64,000 bases of DNA, taken from positions 1-64,000 of the forward strand of contig CAIMFY010000122.1 of assembly GCA_903840415.1 (NCBI GenBank), written 5' to 3'. The notes under the pieces were generated by a model. That model was not told the DNA's origin. It saw only the letters and a program-made list of their open reading frames with translations, and searched no databases. Source of the DNA: an uncultured Opitutia bacterium. GTDB taxonomy: Bacteria > Verrucomicrobiota > Verrucomicrobiia > Opitutales > Opitutaceae. A program made the position numbers and the translations under genes. Positions within the stretch are counted from its first letter, which is position 1. Each line of letters starts with the position of its first letter. Shown piece by piece: positions 27,343-36,601 of the stretch.

Positions 27343-27417
27343 GCCGGCGTAGCTCAATGGTAGAGCACCTGTTTTGTAAACAGGCGGTTGCGGGTTCGAA
27401 TCCCATCGCCGGCTCCA
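27343..27417 (+). tRNA. tRNA-Thr (TGT)
   Basis: A cloverleaf with encoded CCA. The acceptor gccggcg/cgccggc is perfect. The anticodon loop TTTGTAA gives TGT, and the T-loop is TTCGAAT. Confidence 0.96.
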
Positions 27418-27576
27418 ACTTTAGCTCTAAGAGTCACGACGAGTGCAACCCGACTGACCTTGGTTCGTGCAGAGAGAAATTCGCGCAGCAAGCAGCAGAT
27501 TTGCCACGACCGAATCGCGATTAAGACGGGGCGGATCATGCCGCCAAGTCTGAGCACTTGGCCAAAATATTTTTCC

Positions 27577-27650
27577 TGCCCGATGGTGTAATGGTAGCAC
27601 GAACGACTCTGACTCGTTCTGTCTAGGTTCGACTCCTAGTCGGGCAGCCA
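27577..27650 (+). tRNA. tRNA-Gln (CTG)
   Basis: A cloverleaf with encoded CCA. The acceptor tgcccga/tcgggca is perfect. The anticodon loop CTCTGAC gives CTG, and the T-loop is TTCGACT. Confidence 0.95.
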
Positions 27651-28000
27651 AATTTGCTGGTTGTTCAAAATAAAAATAATTTCTGCATTCACTCGACAAA
27701 GTGGGTTGACAGAGAAGTTTCGATGACACCTATTTCGCTTTCACGCTCCAATCACCCCCACGAAAATTTCTCAGCAACATGCTGAAAATCCAAGTTACCT
27801 CCTCAATTTCCGACGCCTATTACAGGCACGCTTCCTGCAATCACGTCTGGATGAATGTCACGCCCGTCCCCCGAAAATATCTGAGCGCGGGAAAGTTTCT
27901 CTAATACTCTCCTGGCGTGCATTCGTCATTTGTTTTGTCCGCTGCCGCCCCTTTCCTCATCCTCGAAAACTAGAACTCACCGCCAACCTTCCTCCCTAAT
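27651..28000. other. Non-coding region before the Exb operon
   Basis: A 350-bp AT-richer stretch with no credible ORF. A TTGACA-like hexamer lies near 27705, but I see no good -10 partner. It probably holds the promoter of the ExbB operon. Confidence 0.4.
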
Positions 28001-28687
28001 ATGATTACGCACCTCGCTCCCCTCGCGTTCCTCCTCAAGAATCCCGACGGCAGTGACATGTCCATGATGGACCTGTTCATCGCCGGTAAGCAAATCATGT
28101 GGCCGATTCTGCTGCTGTCGTTCATCGGCATCACGGTGGTCGTCGAGCGCATCCTGTTCGTGCTTCGCGAAAACGCGGCCCGTGAACCCGAAGTCGTGGA
28201 GAAGATGTTGGAGAGTGTTGAGCGCCGCGATATCGATGGCGCCCTCGCGATCGGCCGGAAGAGCAAGGACTTCATCGCCCGCATTCTCGTCTACAGCCTT
28301 TCCAACAAGGAATTCTCACTCTCAAACGCTTTCGTCCGCGCTTCGGGCCAGGAGTTGTCCCGCTTCTCGCAGGGCATGGCGACGCTCGATACCGTCATCA
28401 CCGCCGCCCCGCTGCTCGGCCTCCTCGGCACCGTCACCGGCATGATGCGCACCTTCGGCGCGCTCGGCGGTGGCAACATCTCGGCTGCGGCCGGCACCAT
28501 CACTGGTGGCGTCGCTGAGGCCCTTATTGCTACGGCCTGCGGTCTCTTGATCGCGGTCACAGCGCTGCTCCCCTATAATTATCTGAATGCCCGCTCCGAG
28601 CGCGCCAAACAGGAAGTATCCGATGCCTCTCACGCCCTCGAAATCCTGCTGAAGAAGTCCGAGACGATGCCTCCGTTCGCTCGCTGA
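28001..28687 (+). CDS. exbB: MotA/TolQ/ExbB proton channel protein
   Basis: The 228-residue protein has three membrane helices: about 33-52 (MWPILLLSFIGITVVVERIL), about 125-150 (AAPLLGLLGTVTGMMRTFGAL) and about 165-190 (EALIATACGLLIAVTALLPYN). The GLLGTVTGM and ALIATACGLLIA signatures are those of ExbB/TolQ. Together with ExbD it uses the proton gradient to energise TonB. It heads a seven-gene same-strand cluster with two exbD genes, tonB, a TPR gene and two coiled-coil genes. Confidence 0.93.
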   Translation: MITHLAPLAFLLKNPDGSDMSMMDLFIAGKQIMWPILLLSFIGITVVVERILFVLRENAAREPEVVEKMLESVERRDIDGALAIGRKSKDFIARILVYSLSNKEFSLSNAFVRASGQELSRFSQGMATLDTVITAAPLLGLLGTVTGMMRTFGALGGGNISAAAGTITGGVAEALIATACGLLIAVTALLPYNYLNARSERAKQEVSDASHALEILLKKSETMPPFAR

Positions 28688-28744
28688 GTTTCCCAAAAGA
28701 GACTCACTCGCGCTTCGTCATCCCTTAACAACCTCCTCACCACC

Positions 28745-29176
28745 ATGGCCGGATCCAGCGGCGGCACCACCAGCGGCGGCAAGAAAAAGGCCCGCATCGA
28801 GATCATTCCGCTCATCGATGTTATCTTCTTCCTGCTCGCGACCTTCGTTTTGTTCACGCTTTCGCTGAACACGCCGCAAGGCGTGCCGGTGATTTTGCCG
28901 CAGTCCGAGACCGGTGAGACGCGCGATATCAACGGCACCGCGACGATCTCGGTCACCGAAGCTGGCACCTTGGCATGGGACAAGGAGTTCGTGGCCCTCG
29001 ACGAGTTTTTGAAACGACTCCAGGGTTTCTATGCGTCCAACCCGGAAGGTCGTATTTTAATCAACGGTGACGAAAACGCTCCTTTTAACCAAGCGATCTA
29101 TGCCTTCGATCAAGCCCGCATCGTCGGCTTCAAAAAGGTCTTTATCGAGACGCAGGTGCGATCTACCGGACATTGA
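28745..29176 (+). CDS. exbD: ExbD/TolR family protein, first copy
   Basis: The 143-residue protein has one N-terminal membrane helix (PLIDVIFFLLATFVLFTLSL) carrying the essential Asp of the LID motif, then a periplasmic domain. It partners ExbB in the proton-driven motor. The first 50 residues are nearly identical to the next gene, indicating a tandem duplication with divergent periplasmic parts. Confidence 0.92.
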   Translation: MAGSSGGTTSGGKKKARIEIIPLIDVIFFLLATFVLFTLSLNTPQGVPVILPQSETGETRDINGTATISVTEAGTLAWDKEFVALDEFLKRLQGFYASNPEGRILINGDENAPFNQAIYAFDQARIVGFKKVFIETQVRSTGH

Positions 29177-29219
29177 TCTACTCGGCGCACCCCTCAATCC
29201 TCTCTAACTTACTACTCGC

Positions 29220-29681
29220 ATGGCCGGTCCCTCCCAATCACACGGCGACGAAGCCAAGAAAAAGGCGCGCATTGAGATCATCCCTCTCATTGACGTTATC
29301 TTTTTTCTCCTCGCGACTTTTGTGCTTTTTACGCTGTCGCTGAACAAGCTCGCGTCCCTGCCGGTCGATCTCCCCGTCGCCACGCCTCAGACCGAACAGA
29401 AGCCGAATCCGGACGATCCGACCGTTTACCTCAACATCTCCGACCAAGGCACCTGTTACTGGAAACAGGGCGCCATGAACCCTGCCGAGCTGATTTCGAC
29501 AGCGGAAATAGCACCCCGCCTCTCGGACTACGCCGCCCGTTTCGGCGCGCAAGCGCGCGTCCTGATTCAAGGTGACAACAAGGCCCGTTTCGGTCCGGCC
29601 GTCATTGCGCTCGATGAAGTCCGCAAATCCGGTATCAAACAAGTTTCCGTGCAGACCACGGTGCAACCGTCGGGCCGCTAA
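29220..29681 (+). CDS. exbD: ExbD/TolR family protein, second copy
   Basis: The 153-residue paralogue of the preceding gene has the same KKARIEIIPLIDVIFFLLAT segment and membrane helix and a different periplasmic domain. Two ExbD variants in one operon suggest a heteromeric stator or use with different TonB partners. It is followed 17 bp later by tonB. Confidence 0.92.
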   Translation: MAGPSQSHGDEAKKKARIEIIPLIDVIFFLLATFVLFTLSLNKLASLPVDLPVATPQTEQKPNPDDPTVYLNISDQGTCYWKQGAMNPAELISTAEIAPRLSDYAARFGAQARVLIQGDNKARFGPAVIALDEVRKSGIKQVSVQTTVQPSGR

Positions 29682-29698
29682 TCCCTGCTCATCCTCCC

Positions 29699-30358
29699 AT
29701 GCGTCGCGACCTCATAGTTGGCATCTTCATTTCCGCCCTCCTCCACGTGCTCGTTTTCTGGGGCGACAAACTGCTGCCCAAATCCAAACCGAAGCCGGTC
29801 GCCGTCGAGGAAAAGCCCAAGATCCAGCTCATGACGATGCCACCCTTGGAGCCAGAGGAGCCCGAGAAGGTCGTCACTGACGAAGCGCCGCCGGAAAAAA
29901 TTGATTTGGCTCCCCCGATGCTGACCGACGTGCCTCAAATCGCCACGGACACTTCGTTTGTTCAGAAAATGCAGCCGCCTCCGCCCGATGGGATGAAGCC
30001 TGCCATGGGCGTGATCGTCATCCCCGGTAACCGCAACTTTTCCGAATTGAATGGCGCAAAGATTTTCGACCCCTCGATGCTCGATCAGCAACCGATACCG
30101 CAATATCAGGCGCGGCCACAGTATCCGTTTGAGATGCGTCGCGCCGGCATCGCCGGCGAAGTCACCGTCGATTTCATTGTCGATCCCGAAGGCAATGTGC
30201 AGAATGCTTACGCCCTCAAGTCTTCGCAGCACGAATTCGAGGCCTCTGCCGTCCAGGCTGTCAGCAAGTGGAAATTCAAGGCTGGTCGCAAATCCGGCAA
30301 GGCCGTGCCGACCCACATGCAGGTTCCGATCGTCTTCACCCTTAACGAGGATAATTAA
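29699..30358 (+). CDS. tonB: Energy transducer TonB
   Basis: The 219-residue protein has an N-terminal membrane anchor (LIVGIFISALLHVLVFWG) with the His seen in TonB anchors. A Lys/Pro/Glu-rich spacer (KSKPKPVAVEEKPK) follows, then a C-terminal TonB domain (about 130-219: RPQYPFEMRRAGIAGEVTVD, AVQAVSKWKFKAGRKSGKAV). It carries energy from ExbB/ExbD to outer-membrane receptors such as the one at 55.9 kb. Confidence 0.93.
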   Translation: MRRDLIVGIFISALLHVLVFWGDKLLPKSKPKPVAVEEKPKIQLMTMPPLEPEEPEKVVTDEAPPEKIDLAPPMLTDVPQIATDTSFVQKMQPPPPDGMKPAMGVIVIPGNRNFSELNGAKIFDPSMLDQQPIPQYQARPQYPFEMRRAGIAGEVTVDFIVDPEGNVQNAYALKSSQHEFEASAVQAVSKWKFKAGRKSGKAVPTHMQVPIVFTLNEDN

Positions 30359-30365
30359 TCCCGCC

Positions 30366-31784
30366 GTGAGCCCTTCCAAACTCCCCGCCACTTTGCGTGT
30401 CAGTGTCGCGCCATTCGTCCTTGGGTTCGCCTTGGCGATCTCGATCAACCTCGGTTTCGCGCAGGAAGCTCCCACGCGGAACTTCCCGAGTGAAAAGACC
30501 GGAGCCGCCTTCCAGCAGTTGAAACCGCTGCAAGAGGCCAAGAATTACGACGGAATGCTTGCCCTGCTAGAGAACCTGCAACCGACCGTCGATCCATCGA
30601 GCTACGACATGGCTTTGATCCTCGACATGAAGGCCAAACTTTACGGCCAGAAGGAGCAATTCGACAAAGCCATTGAGGCGTGGGAAACCGTGCTACGCTT
30701 GTCGGACGAGAAAAAATATTTTGAGCAAAAAGCCACGCTCGAAATCACCCTTTATCTCGCGCAGTTCTGCTATCAAGTCGGCGTCTCCAGCAAAGTGCCA
30801 GCGGTCCAGCGCCAGTTTACGGACAAGTCGTCGGCCTATTTCAAGAGGTGGCTCGCTGCGACCCCGAAGCCGTCGCCGGACATCATGATGTTCTACGCCT
30901 CGATTCTCTACAATCAGGCGGTGGTCGATCCGAAGAAAGTCGATATGGTCCTGCTCAAGCAGGCCCGGGCTGAAGTCGAGAAGGGCATCGCTACTTCGAT
31001 TCATCCGAAAGAAGGCTTCTATGTTCTACTGCTCGCACTTCTCCAGCAGGAAAATGACTCGGTCAAGGCTGCCGAAACGCTGGAGTTGTTGGTAAAAAAC
31101 TATCCACAGAAAAAGGATTATTGGCCCAGTCTTTGGGCCACTTACCTCAACATGGCCAACGAGGCCACCGTCGGCGATCACAAGGACGAAGCCAAGTCTC
31201 GCGATAACTACATTCGCGCCATCAACACCATGGAGCGGGCTCAGGCCGTTGGCCTCATGAAGGCGCCGAAGGACAACCTCACTCTCGTTAATCTTTACCT
31301 CACTGCTGGCCAATACGGCAAGGCCACTGATCTTCTCTACGCCGGAATGAAGAACGGTTCAATCGACTCTGACCAGAAGAACTGGGCGACACTCGGCTAT
31401 TTCTACCAGCAGGCCAACGAAGAGACCAAGGCAATCGCTGCGCTCAAAGAAGCGTCGACCCTCTTCCCCAGGACAGGTGCATTCGACCTCCAGATCGGGC
31501 AGATTTATTTGAGCATGGAAAAAACGAAGGATGCTCACGGTCATTTCCGCGAAGCGATCAGGCGCGGTGGACTCGAAAAACCTCATGCAGCCCAGCAGGC
31601 GTTGGCCTATGCAGCTTTCGAACTCGAGGAGTTCGACGAGGCGCTCCAAGCGGTGATCGCAGCCGAAGCCTTTCCTGAAAGCCAAAGAGACAGCCAGTTG
31701 CCTCGTTTGAAAGCGGCGATCGAAGCGTCGATCCGCGAACGCGAAGCCCTCAAGGCTGAGGCAGCTAAGAAATTAAAACTGTGA
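30366..31784 (+). CDS. Exported TPR protein of the Exb/TonB operon
   Basis: The 472-residue protein has a signal peptide (LGFALAISINLGFAQ) and tetratricopeptide-like helical repeats over most of its length. The start is a GTG at 30366, 7 bp after the tonB stop; the open frame upstream overlaps tonB and is discarded. TPR proteins next to exbBD-tonB recur in Verrucomicrobia and relatives and may act as periplasmic scaffolds for the transduction complex. No enzymatic motif is seen. Confidence 0.8.
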   Translation: MSPSKLPATLRVSVAPFVLGFALAISINLGFAQEAPTRNFPSEKTGAAFQQLKPLQEAKNYDGMLALLENLQPTVDPSSYDMALILDMKAKLYGQKEQFDKAIEAWETVLRLSDEKKYFEQKATLEITLYLAQFCYQVGVSSKVPAVQRQFTDKSSAYFKRWLAATPKPSPDIMMFYASILYNQAVVDPKKVDMVLLKQARAEVEKGIATSIHPKEGFYVLLLALLQQENDSVKAAETLELLVKNYPQKKDYWPSLWATYLNMANEATVGDHKDEAKSRDNYIRAINTMERAQAVGLMKAPKDNLTLVNLYLTAGQYGKATDLLYAGMKNGSIDSDQKNWATLGYFYQQANEETKAIAALKEASTLFPRTGAFDLQIGQIYLSMEKTKDAHGHFREAIRRGGLEKPHAAQQALAYAAFELEEFDEALQAVIAAEAFPESQRDSQLPRLKAAIEASIREREALKAEAAKKLKL

Positions 31785-31803
31785 CCCTCCTCATTACTCT
31801 CCC

Positions 31804-32355
31804 ATGAAGAAAAATTACGTCTACTTCATCGCGCCTTTGGCCGGACTAGCGGTCTTTGTCGGCATCTACTGGCAATATGCCGCCAGCTACGACAACCGTA
31901 TGGCCGAAATGCACCGCAAGGAAGTCGAAGTCGCCCAAGCTCGACTTAATGAGGACGCGAAAAACCGCGAAATCGCTGCCAAGGCTGCCTATGCTGCGCA
32001 AGAAAAGCGCAAGGCCGACAAGAAAATTAAGGATGCCAAAGACGCCGCCGACAAGGATGCGCGAGAGCAGGCCACGCAGACCATGCGCAAGGCGCAAAAT
32101 GATGCCGGAAAACTCACCACCCGAGTCAAGGCACTCAACAAGGATATTGACGCGGAGAAGAAGGAGATCGCCAAACTCGAGGAAGAAAAGAAGAATCTCA
32201 TCGCCGAACAGGCGTTCCAACTACGGTATGTCAAGGAAGCTGAAGCTCATGTGACGGGTTTGCTCGCGACTCTTGATCAAGTTGCGGTGGCCGACAAGAA
32301 GTGGGAAGATGCTGTCAAGGAAGCTGCCCGGGTTGCCGCAGCAGCGAAAAAGTAA
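31804..32355 (+). CDS. Membrane-anchored coiled-coil protein A
   Basis: The 183-residue protein has one N-terminal membrane helix (about 5-26, VYFIAPLAGLAVFVGIYWQY) and then an almost pure Ala/Lys/Glu coiled coil. The helix would place the coil in the periplasm. It sits 19 bp after the TPR gene in the Exb operon. The next gene has the same plan, so the two may form a heteromeric rod. Function unknown. Confidence 0.75.
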   Translation: MKKNYVYFIAPLAGLAVFVGIYWQYAASYDNRMAEMHRKEVEVAQARLNEDAKNREIAAKAAYAAQEKRKADKKIKDAKDAADKDAREQATQTMRKAQNDAGKLTTRVKALNKDIDAEKKEIAKLEEEKKNLIAEQAFQLRYVKEAEAHVTGLLATLDQVAVADKKWEDAVKEAARVAAAAKK

Positions 32356-32375
32356 TTTCAAATCACACCTACCCG

Positions 32376-32915
32376 ATGAAAAAGTGGATGTATCTTATTT
32401 TCCCCGGTGCTATGCTGGGTCTCTTCCTGGTCTTCTTCCTCAGTCATACGAAGGAAGCTGAGGCGCGCGAAAAAACCCGGCAGGAAGTGCTGGCCAAGAA
32501 AATCGCCGACGACGTGGCGAAGAAAAAGGAGGACGAAAATCGCGCCCGCCTCGACGCTGAAAAGCGCGCTGCCGATCGTGCCGCCGAAGATGCCAAGAAG
32601 GAGTCTGAAAGAATCGCCAAACAGGCCGCGATTGATCGCGAAATCAGGGAAGCTACCGACAAGGCAATTGCGGATGCAGCGACTTCTCAAAAGACCATCG
32701 ATAATCTCGAAGCCGAACTTGATCGCCTCCACAAACAGAAAGACCAGCTTAGCCGCGACGGTTTTGATATCGCTAAGCAAGTTGAACTCGCGAAGGTCGC
32801 CAAGCGGACAGCGGAAATCGAAATTCAACGCACTGTCGAGTTAATCGCTCGGAAGGCACAGGAGAGCTACCTTGTGCGTATGCCGCCTCCACCCCCCCCT
32901 CCGACCAAGTCGTAA
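32376..32915 (+). CDS. Membrane-anchored coiled-coil protein B
   Basis: The 179-residue protein has one N-terminal membrane helix (WMYLIFPGAMLGLFLVFFLS), a long charged coiled coil, and a C-terminal polyproline end (MPPPPPPPTKS). Start at 32376 is chosen because it opens directly with the membrane helix; the frame is open from 32301. It is the last gene of the operon and is followed by a terminator. The polyproline tail might bind a partner; it would also slow translation. Confidence 0.72.
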   Translation: MKKWMYLIFPGAMLGLFLVFFLSHTKEAEAREKTRQEVLAKKIADDVAKKKEDENRARLDAEKRAADRAAEDAKKESERIAKQAAIDREIREATDKAIADAATSQKTIDNLEAELDRLHKQKDQLSRDGFDIAKQVELAKVAKRTAEIEIQRTVELIARKAQESYLVRMPPPPPPPTKS

Positions 32916-32943
32916 GACTCCGATATTGGCTATGCATCAATCT

Positions 32944-32969
32944 AAGCCCCGGATTTACGGGGCTTTTTT
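32944..32969 (+). terminator. Terminator of the Exb/TonB operon
   Basis: An 8-bp stem aagccccg/cggggctt (32944-32951 with 32958-32965) runs into a T run. It closes the 28.0-32.9 kb operon. Confidence 0.92.
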
Positions 32970-33205
32970 GTGCCAATACCACTCGACCGCTTACGCAAGG
33001 CAGCTTGGCCTAAATCTCTTAGGCGTGACACAAAGGTAATGCCAGCTGCCCTTGAATCTTGGACTTAAGACTGGTGGATGTTTGGCGCATGTCGCTTTCC
33101 TTGGGTGTGGAAAGTAAGACAGAGGTCTTAGATTTTGAGATTTCTTTCCATTCAATCCAAGCGGCAGGTAGACTCCACAAAAACTTGGTGCTTGTTGGTG
33201 AAAAT

Positions 33206-33281
33206 GGAGCCGATGACCGGATTTGAACCGGTGACCTACTGTTTACGAAACAGTTGCTCTACCAACTGAGCTACATCGGCA
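33206..33281 (-). tRNA. tRNA-Thr (CGT)
   Basis: A cloverleaf with encoded CCA on the reverse strand. The acceptor gccgatg/catcggc is perfect. The anticodon loop TTCGTAA gives CGT, and the T-loop is TTCAAAT. The 236 bp between it and the preceding terminator hold no gene I can support. Confidence 0.96.
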
Positions 33282-33344
33282 GTAAGAGGTCAGAAGAAAA
33301 CTCACTGCCGTGACCTGTCAAGGGCTGAGGTTGGACTTTCATTT

Positions 33345-33431
33345 CTACTCCACGCGCTTGGTGGCGGTGTTGCGGAAGATCGGGGTGCACTTCGAGACGG
33401 GCTCGTCGGCGGACGGCGCCTCGCCTTCCAT
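33345..33431 (-). CDS. Mini-ORF downstream of dnaE2
   Basis: A 28-codon ATG-started ORF (MEGEAPSADEPVSKCTPIFR..., ending TKRVE) has protein-like composition, and its reading frame stays coding-like for about 15 codons upstream (RFLRTDQATNYYI). It lies after the dnaE2 stop in a different frame. It may be a gene remnant or a small protein; I do not recognise it. Confidence 0.25.
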   Translation of the reverse strand: MEGEAPSADEPVSKCTPIFRNTATKRVE

Positions 33432-33499
33432 GATATAATAGTTGGTTGCCTGATCGGTCCGCAAAAACCGTATGGTCGCCCGCAACAATGTATCAACGT

Positions 33500-36400
33500 C
33501 TAGTGATAATTGCGAGAAGCCTGCTCCGGGAGCGCGAGCAGCATCATCGCCGAGATTTCTTCGGCGATGACATGAAGCACCCCGTCCTCTTTCTGCACAC
33601 GGCCAGTGATAATCAGTGTCGGCTCCAAGTTGATGAGCATCCGATACCGCTCGAACACCGCCGGCCAGACAATCGTGTTGGCTGTTCCGGTCTCGTCCTC
33701 CAGTGTGATGAAGCACACGCCTTTCGCGGTGCCGGGCCGCTGGCGACAGGTCACCGCTCCTGCCACCTTCACGCGTTCGTTCGGCTTTGTGTGCACGAGC
33801 TCGGCTGCGGGCCACACGTCCGGTAGTTGTGCTCGCAACAGGTGCATCGGATGTGGGCCGGTCGTGAACCCGAGCGTCTCAAAGTCCGTCTGAACCCGTT
33901 CCAACGGGGTCATTGTTTCCAACGGCGAAAGTGGGCGCTCATCGCCAGTCGCGACGTGCCTAAATAATTCATCGGTAACGTCAGTCTCCTCGACGCGCCA
34001 CAGCGCCGCGCGCCGGTGGTCTCCTAAAATATTGAGAGCGCCCGCCGCAGCCAGCGCCCGCCGTTCTTTGGGGTTGAACTCCGTCCGTCGCAAAAAATCG
34101 GTGAGCGACGCGAACGGTCGGCTCGCCCGCGTCGCGAGCATCGATTTCACGGCCTTTGTCCGCACACTCTGCACCGTCGCGAGCCCCAGTCGCACCGTGT
34201 CGTCGGCATCAACGCCCACCTGCGCGTCAGACCGCTGCACGCACGGTGGCAGAAATTTGATCCCGTGGCGCCTGCCATCCTGCACAAGGCTCGCAACGGA
34301 ATAGAATCCCATGGGCTGGTTGTTGATGAGCGTCGCGTAGAACACCGCCGACCGGTGCACCTTCAGCCAGGCGCTCGCATACACGATCAACGCGAACGAG
34401 ATCGCATGGCTCTCCGGGAAGCCGTAGAGCGCAAACGACGCGAGTGAGGTCAGGATATACTCCGCAGCCGAATCGGTGACGCTGTTCTTCTTGAGCGCGG
34501 CGCCGAGCTTGCCCGTCATCCGATTGAGTCGCTCCTGCGAGCGGGTGAACCCGATTGCGCGCCGCAGTTCATCCGCCTCGGCGGCGCTGAATCCACCGAG
34601 TTCCATCGCGAGCCTCAGGATCTGCTCCTGAAACAACACTACGCCCAGTGTGCGCTCCAGGATCGGTCGCGCGCGCTCGTCGGGATAAGTGACCGGCTCC
34701 TTGCCTGCACGCCGTGCGAGATACGGGTTGACAGCGCCGCCCTGGATGGGCCCTGGCCGGATGATCGCGACCTCAATCGCGAGATCATAAAAATTCTCGG
34801 GCTTCATCCGGGGGAGGGTCGCCATCTGCGCCCTCGACTCGACTTGGAAGAGCCCCACCGTGTCCGCCGCCTGCAGCATCTTGAACACCGCCGGATCGTC
34901 CTTGGGGATTCGCGCGAGATCCACCGGTTGCCCGCGCTGTGCGCAAATTTCCAGTGAGTCCTGGAGGGCGGCCATCATGCCTAGCCCAAGCAGATCGATC
35001 TTCACCATCCGCATATCCTCGCAGTCGGACTTGTCCCACTGCAGCACGCTGCGGCCCGGCATCGCCGCGTTCTCGAGCGGCACGAATTGTGAGAGATTGC
35101 CTGCGCTCACGACCATGCCCCCGGAGTGCTGGCCGAGGTGGCGCGGCAAAGAGTAGACCTGCCCACATGTATCGATGAGAGCCTCGAGGCGTGGGTGCTC
35201 GGCCGTGAGCCCGGCGACATTCAACTGCTCCTTCAATTTCAGCGTCTGCGGATAGTCGCCGCCATGAAACAGACTCGAAAATCGGTCGAGGACATCATCC
35301 GGGAGCCCAAAAACTTTACCGACTTCGCGCATTGTGCTCCGTCCCTTGAACGTGATCACGTTGGCCGTCATGGCGGCGCCCGTGCGGCCGTAGCGCCGAT
35401 ACACCTCTTGGATTACCTCCTCGCGCCGGTCGCCGCTTGGCAAATCGAGATCGATGTCCGGCCAGTCCGTGCGTCCCTCGCTGAGGAAGCGCTCGAAGAG
35501 CAGCTTGCTCCCGACCGGGTCGACCGCGGTGATCCCGAGCGAATAGCAGACGCACGAATTCGCGGCGCTCCCCCGGCCCTGCACGAGAATCCCTTTCTCG
35601 CGGGCGAACGCGCAGAGGTCCCACACGATCAAAAAATATCCGGGGAAGCCCAGCTTCTCGATCAGCGCGAGTTCTCGCTCCAGTTGCCGCCGCACGTCGC
35701 CGACGATGCTGCCGTAACGCTGCTGGGCGCCGAAGTAGGTGACCTTGCGCAGAAACGAGTCCTGCGACTCGCCCGCTGGCACCGCGTAGTCGGGGAATCG
35801 GTAGCCAAGATCATCGAGCGTGAAGTCGAGCCGCGCCGCGAGGTGTCCGGTGTTCGCGACCGCTTCCGGCAAATCGGCGAACAATGCCGTCATCGCCGCC
35901 TCGCCCTTGATATGTCGCTCCCGGTTGCGAGTGAGGCGGCGACCCGCCTGATCGAGCGTAACGTGCTCGCGCAGGCAGGTGAACACGTCGACGACGTGTC
36001 GTGCCGACTTGAGTGCGTGCGTGACGCCGTTGGTCGCAACGACGGGCAGCCGCCGGGCTCGCGCCCAATCGATCAAAAAATCATTCTCCTCGTCCTCGTC
36101 GGGCAGCAGGTGCCGCTGGAGTTCGACGTAGAGCCGGTCTGGCCCAAAGATTTCAATGAGTCGCTCGCCAGCCTCGGCTGCTGCGTCGGTGCCGCGCTCC
36201 CGCCACACGCGGCGCATCGGTCCCTCCTCGTCTCCGGTAAGTGCGATCAATCCGGCGCTATCGGTCGCCAACTCGCTCCAGAGCACACGGCCCTTGCCCT
36301 TCGGTGCGCGCAGGTGCGAGGTCGTGAGTAGATCGCACATCCGTCGGTAGCCTGCCTGGCTGGCAACGAGCACCGGCACGACGCTCTCGTCGTCCATGGT

Positions 36401-36601
36401 GATCTCACATCCGACAAGCGCACGAACCCCCGCTTCCTTCGCGGCCATGTACAGGCGGACGGAACCGTAGAATCCATCGCGGTCGCACAGCGCGAGCGCC
36501 GGTAACTGCCAGTGCCCGGCGGCGGCCGCGAGCGCCTCGGGGTCGGAGCCACCGCGCAGAAACGAGAACGCGCTGCGCGCATGTAGTTCGACATACCCCA
36601 T
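33500..36601 (-). CDS. dnaE2: Error-prone DNA polymerase DnaE2 (ImuC)
   Basis: The 1033-residue C-family polymerase has an N-terminal PHP domain (YVELHARSAFSFLRGGSDP, ALALCDRDGFYG) and the catalytic palm with the acidic motif PDIDLDL, followed by GDRREEVIQ. A tandem helix-hairpin-helix region and an OB fold follow. The C-terminus ASRNYH matches the usual SRDFH-like end, so the gene is full length. It carries out translesion synthesis with ImuA and ImuB. The open frame reaches 36685, but the ATG at 36601 overlaps the imuB stop (TGATG), giving coupled translation. Confidence 0.95.
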   Translation of the reverse strand: MGYVELHARSAFSFLRGGSDPEALAAAAGHWQLPALALCDRDGFYGSVRLYMAAKEAGVRALVGCEITMDDESVVPVLVASQAGYRRMCDLLTTSHLRAPKGKGRVLWSELATDSAGLIALTGDEEGPMRRVWRERGTDAAAEAGERLIEIFGPDRLYVELQRHLLPDEDEENDFLIDWARARRLPVVATNGVTHALKSARHVVDVFTCLREHVTLDQAGRRLTRNRERHIKGEAAMTALFADLPEAVANTGHLAARLDFTLDDLGYRFPDYAVPAGESQDSFLRKVTYFGAQQRYGSIVGDVRRQLERELALIEKLGFPGYFLIVWDLCAFAREKGILVQGRGSAANSCVCYSLGITAVDPVGSKLLFERFLSEGRTDWPDIDLDLPSGDRREEVIQEVYRRYGRTGAAMTANVITFKGRSTMREVGKVFGLPDDVLDRFSSLFHGGDYPQTLKLKEQLNVAGLTAEHPRLEALIDTCGQVYSLPRHLGQHSGGMVVSAGNLSQFVPLENAAMPGRSVLQWDKSDCEDMRMVKIDLLGLGMMAALQDSLEICAQRGQPVDLARIPKDDPAVFKMLQAADTVGLFQVESRAQMATLPRMKPENFYDLAIEVAIIRPGPIQGGAVNPYLARRAGKEPVTYPDERARPILERTLGVVLFQEQILRLAMELGGFSAAEADELRRAIGFTRSQERLNRMTGKLGAALKKNSVTDSAAEYILTSLASFALYGFPESHAISFALIVYASAWLKVHRSAVFYATLINNQPMGFYSVASLVQDGRRHGIKFLPPCVQRSDAQVGVDADDTVRLGLATVQSVRTKAVKSMLATRASRPFASLTDFLRRTEFNPKERRALAAAGALNILGDHRRAALWRVEETDVTDELFRHVATGDERPLSPLETMTPLERVQTDFETLGFTTGPHPMHLLRAQLPDVWPAAELVHTKPNERVKVAGAVTCRQRPGTAKGVCFITLEDETGTANTIVWPAVFERYRMLINLEPTLIITGRVQKEDGVLHVIAEEISAMMLLALPEQASRNYH

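Noticed and set aside
35126-36331. 401-codon forward frame within dnaE2
   Set aside because: Shadow of the reverse-strand polymerase gene; no start context or motif.
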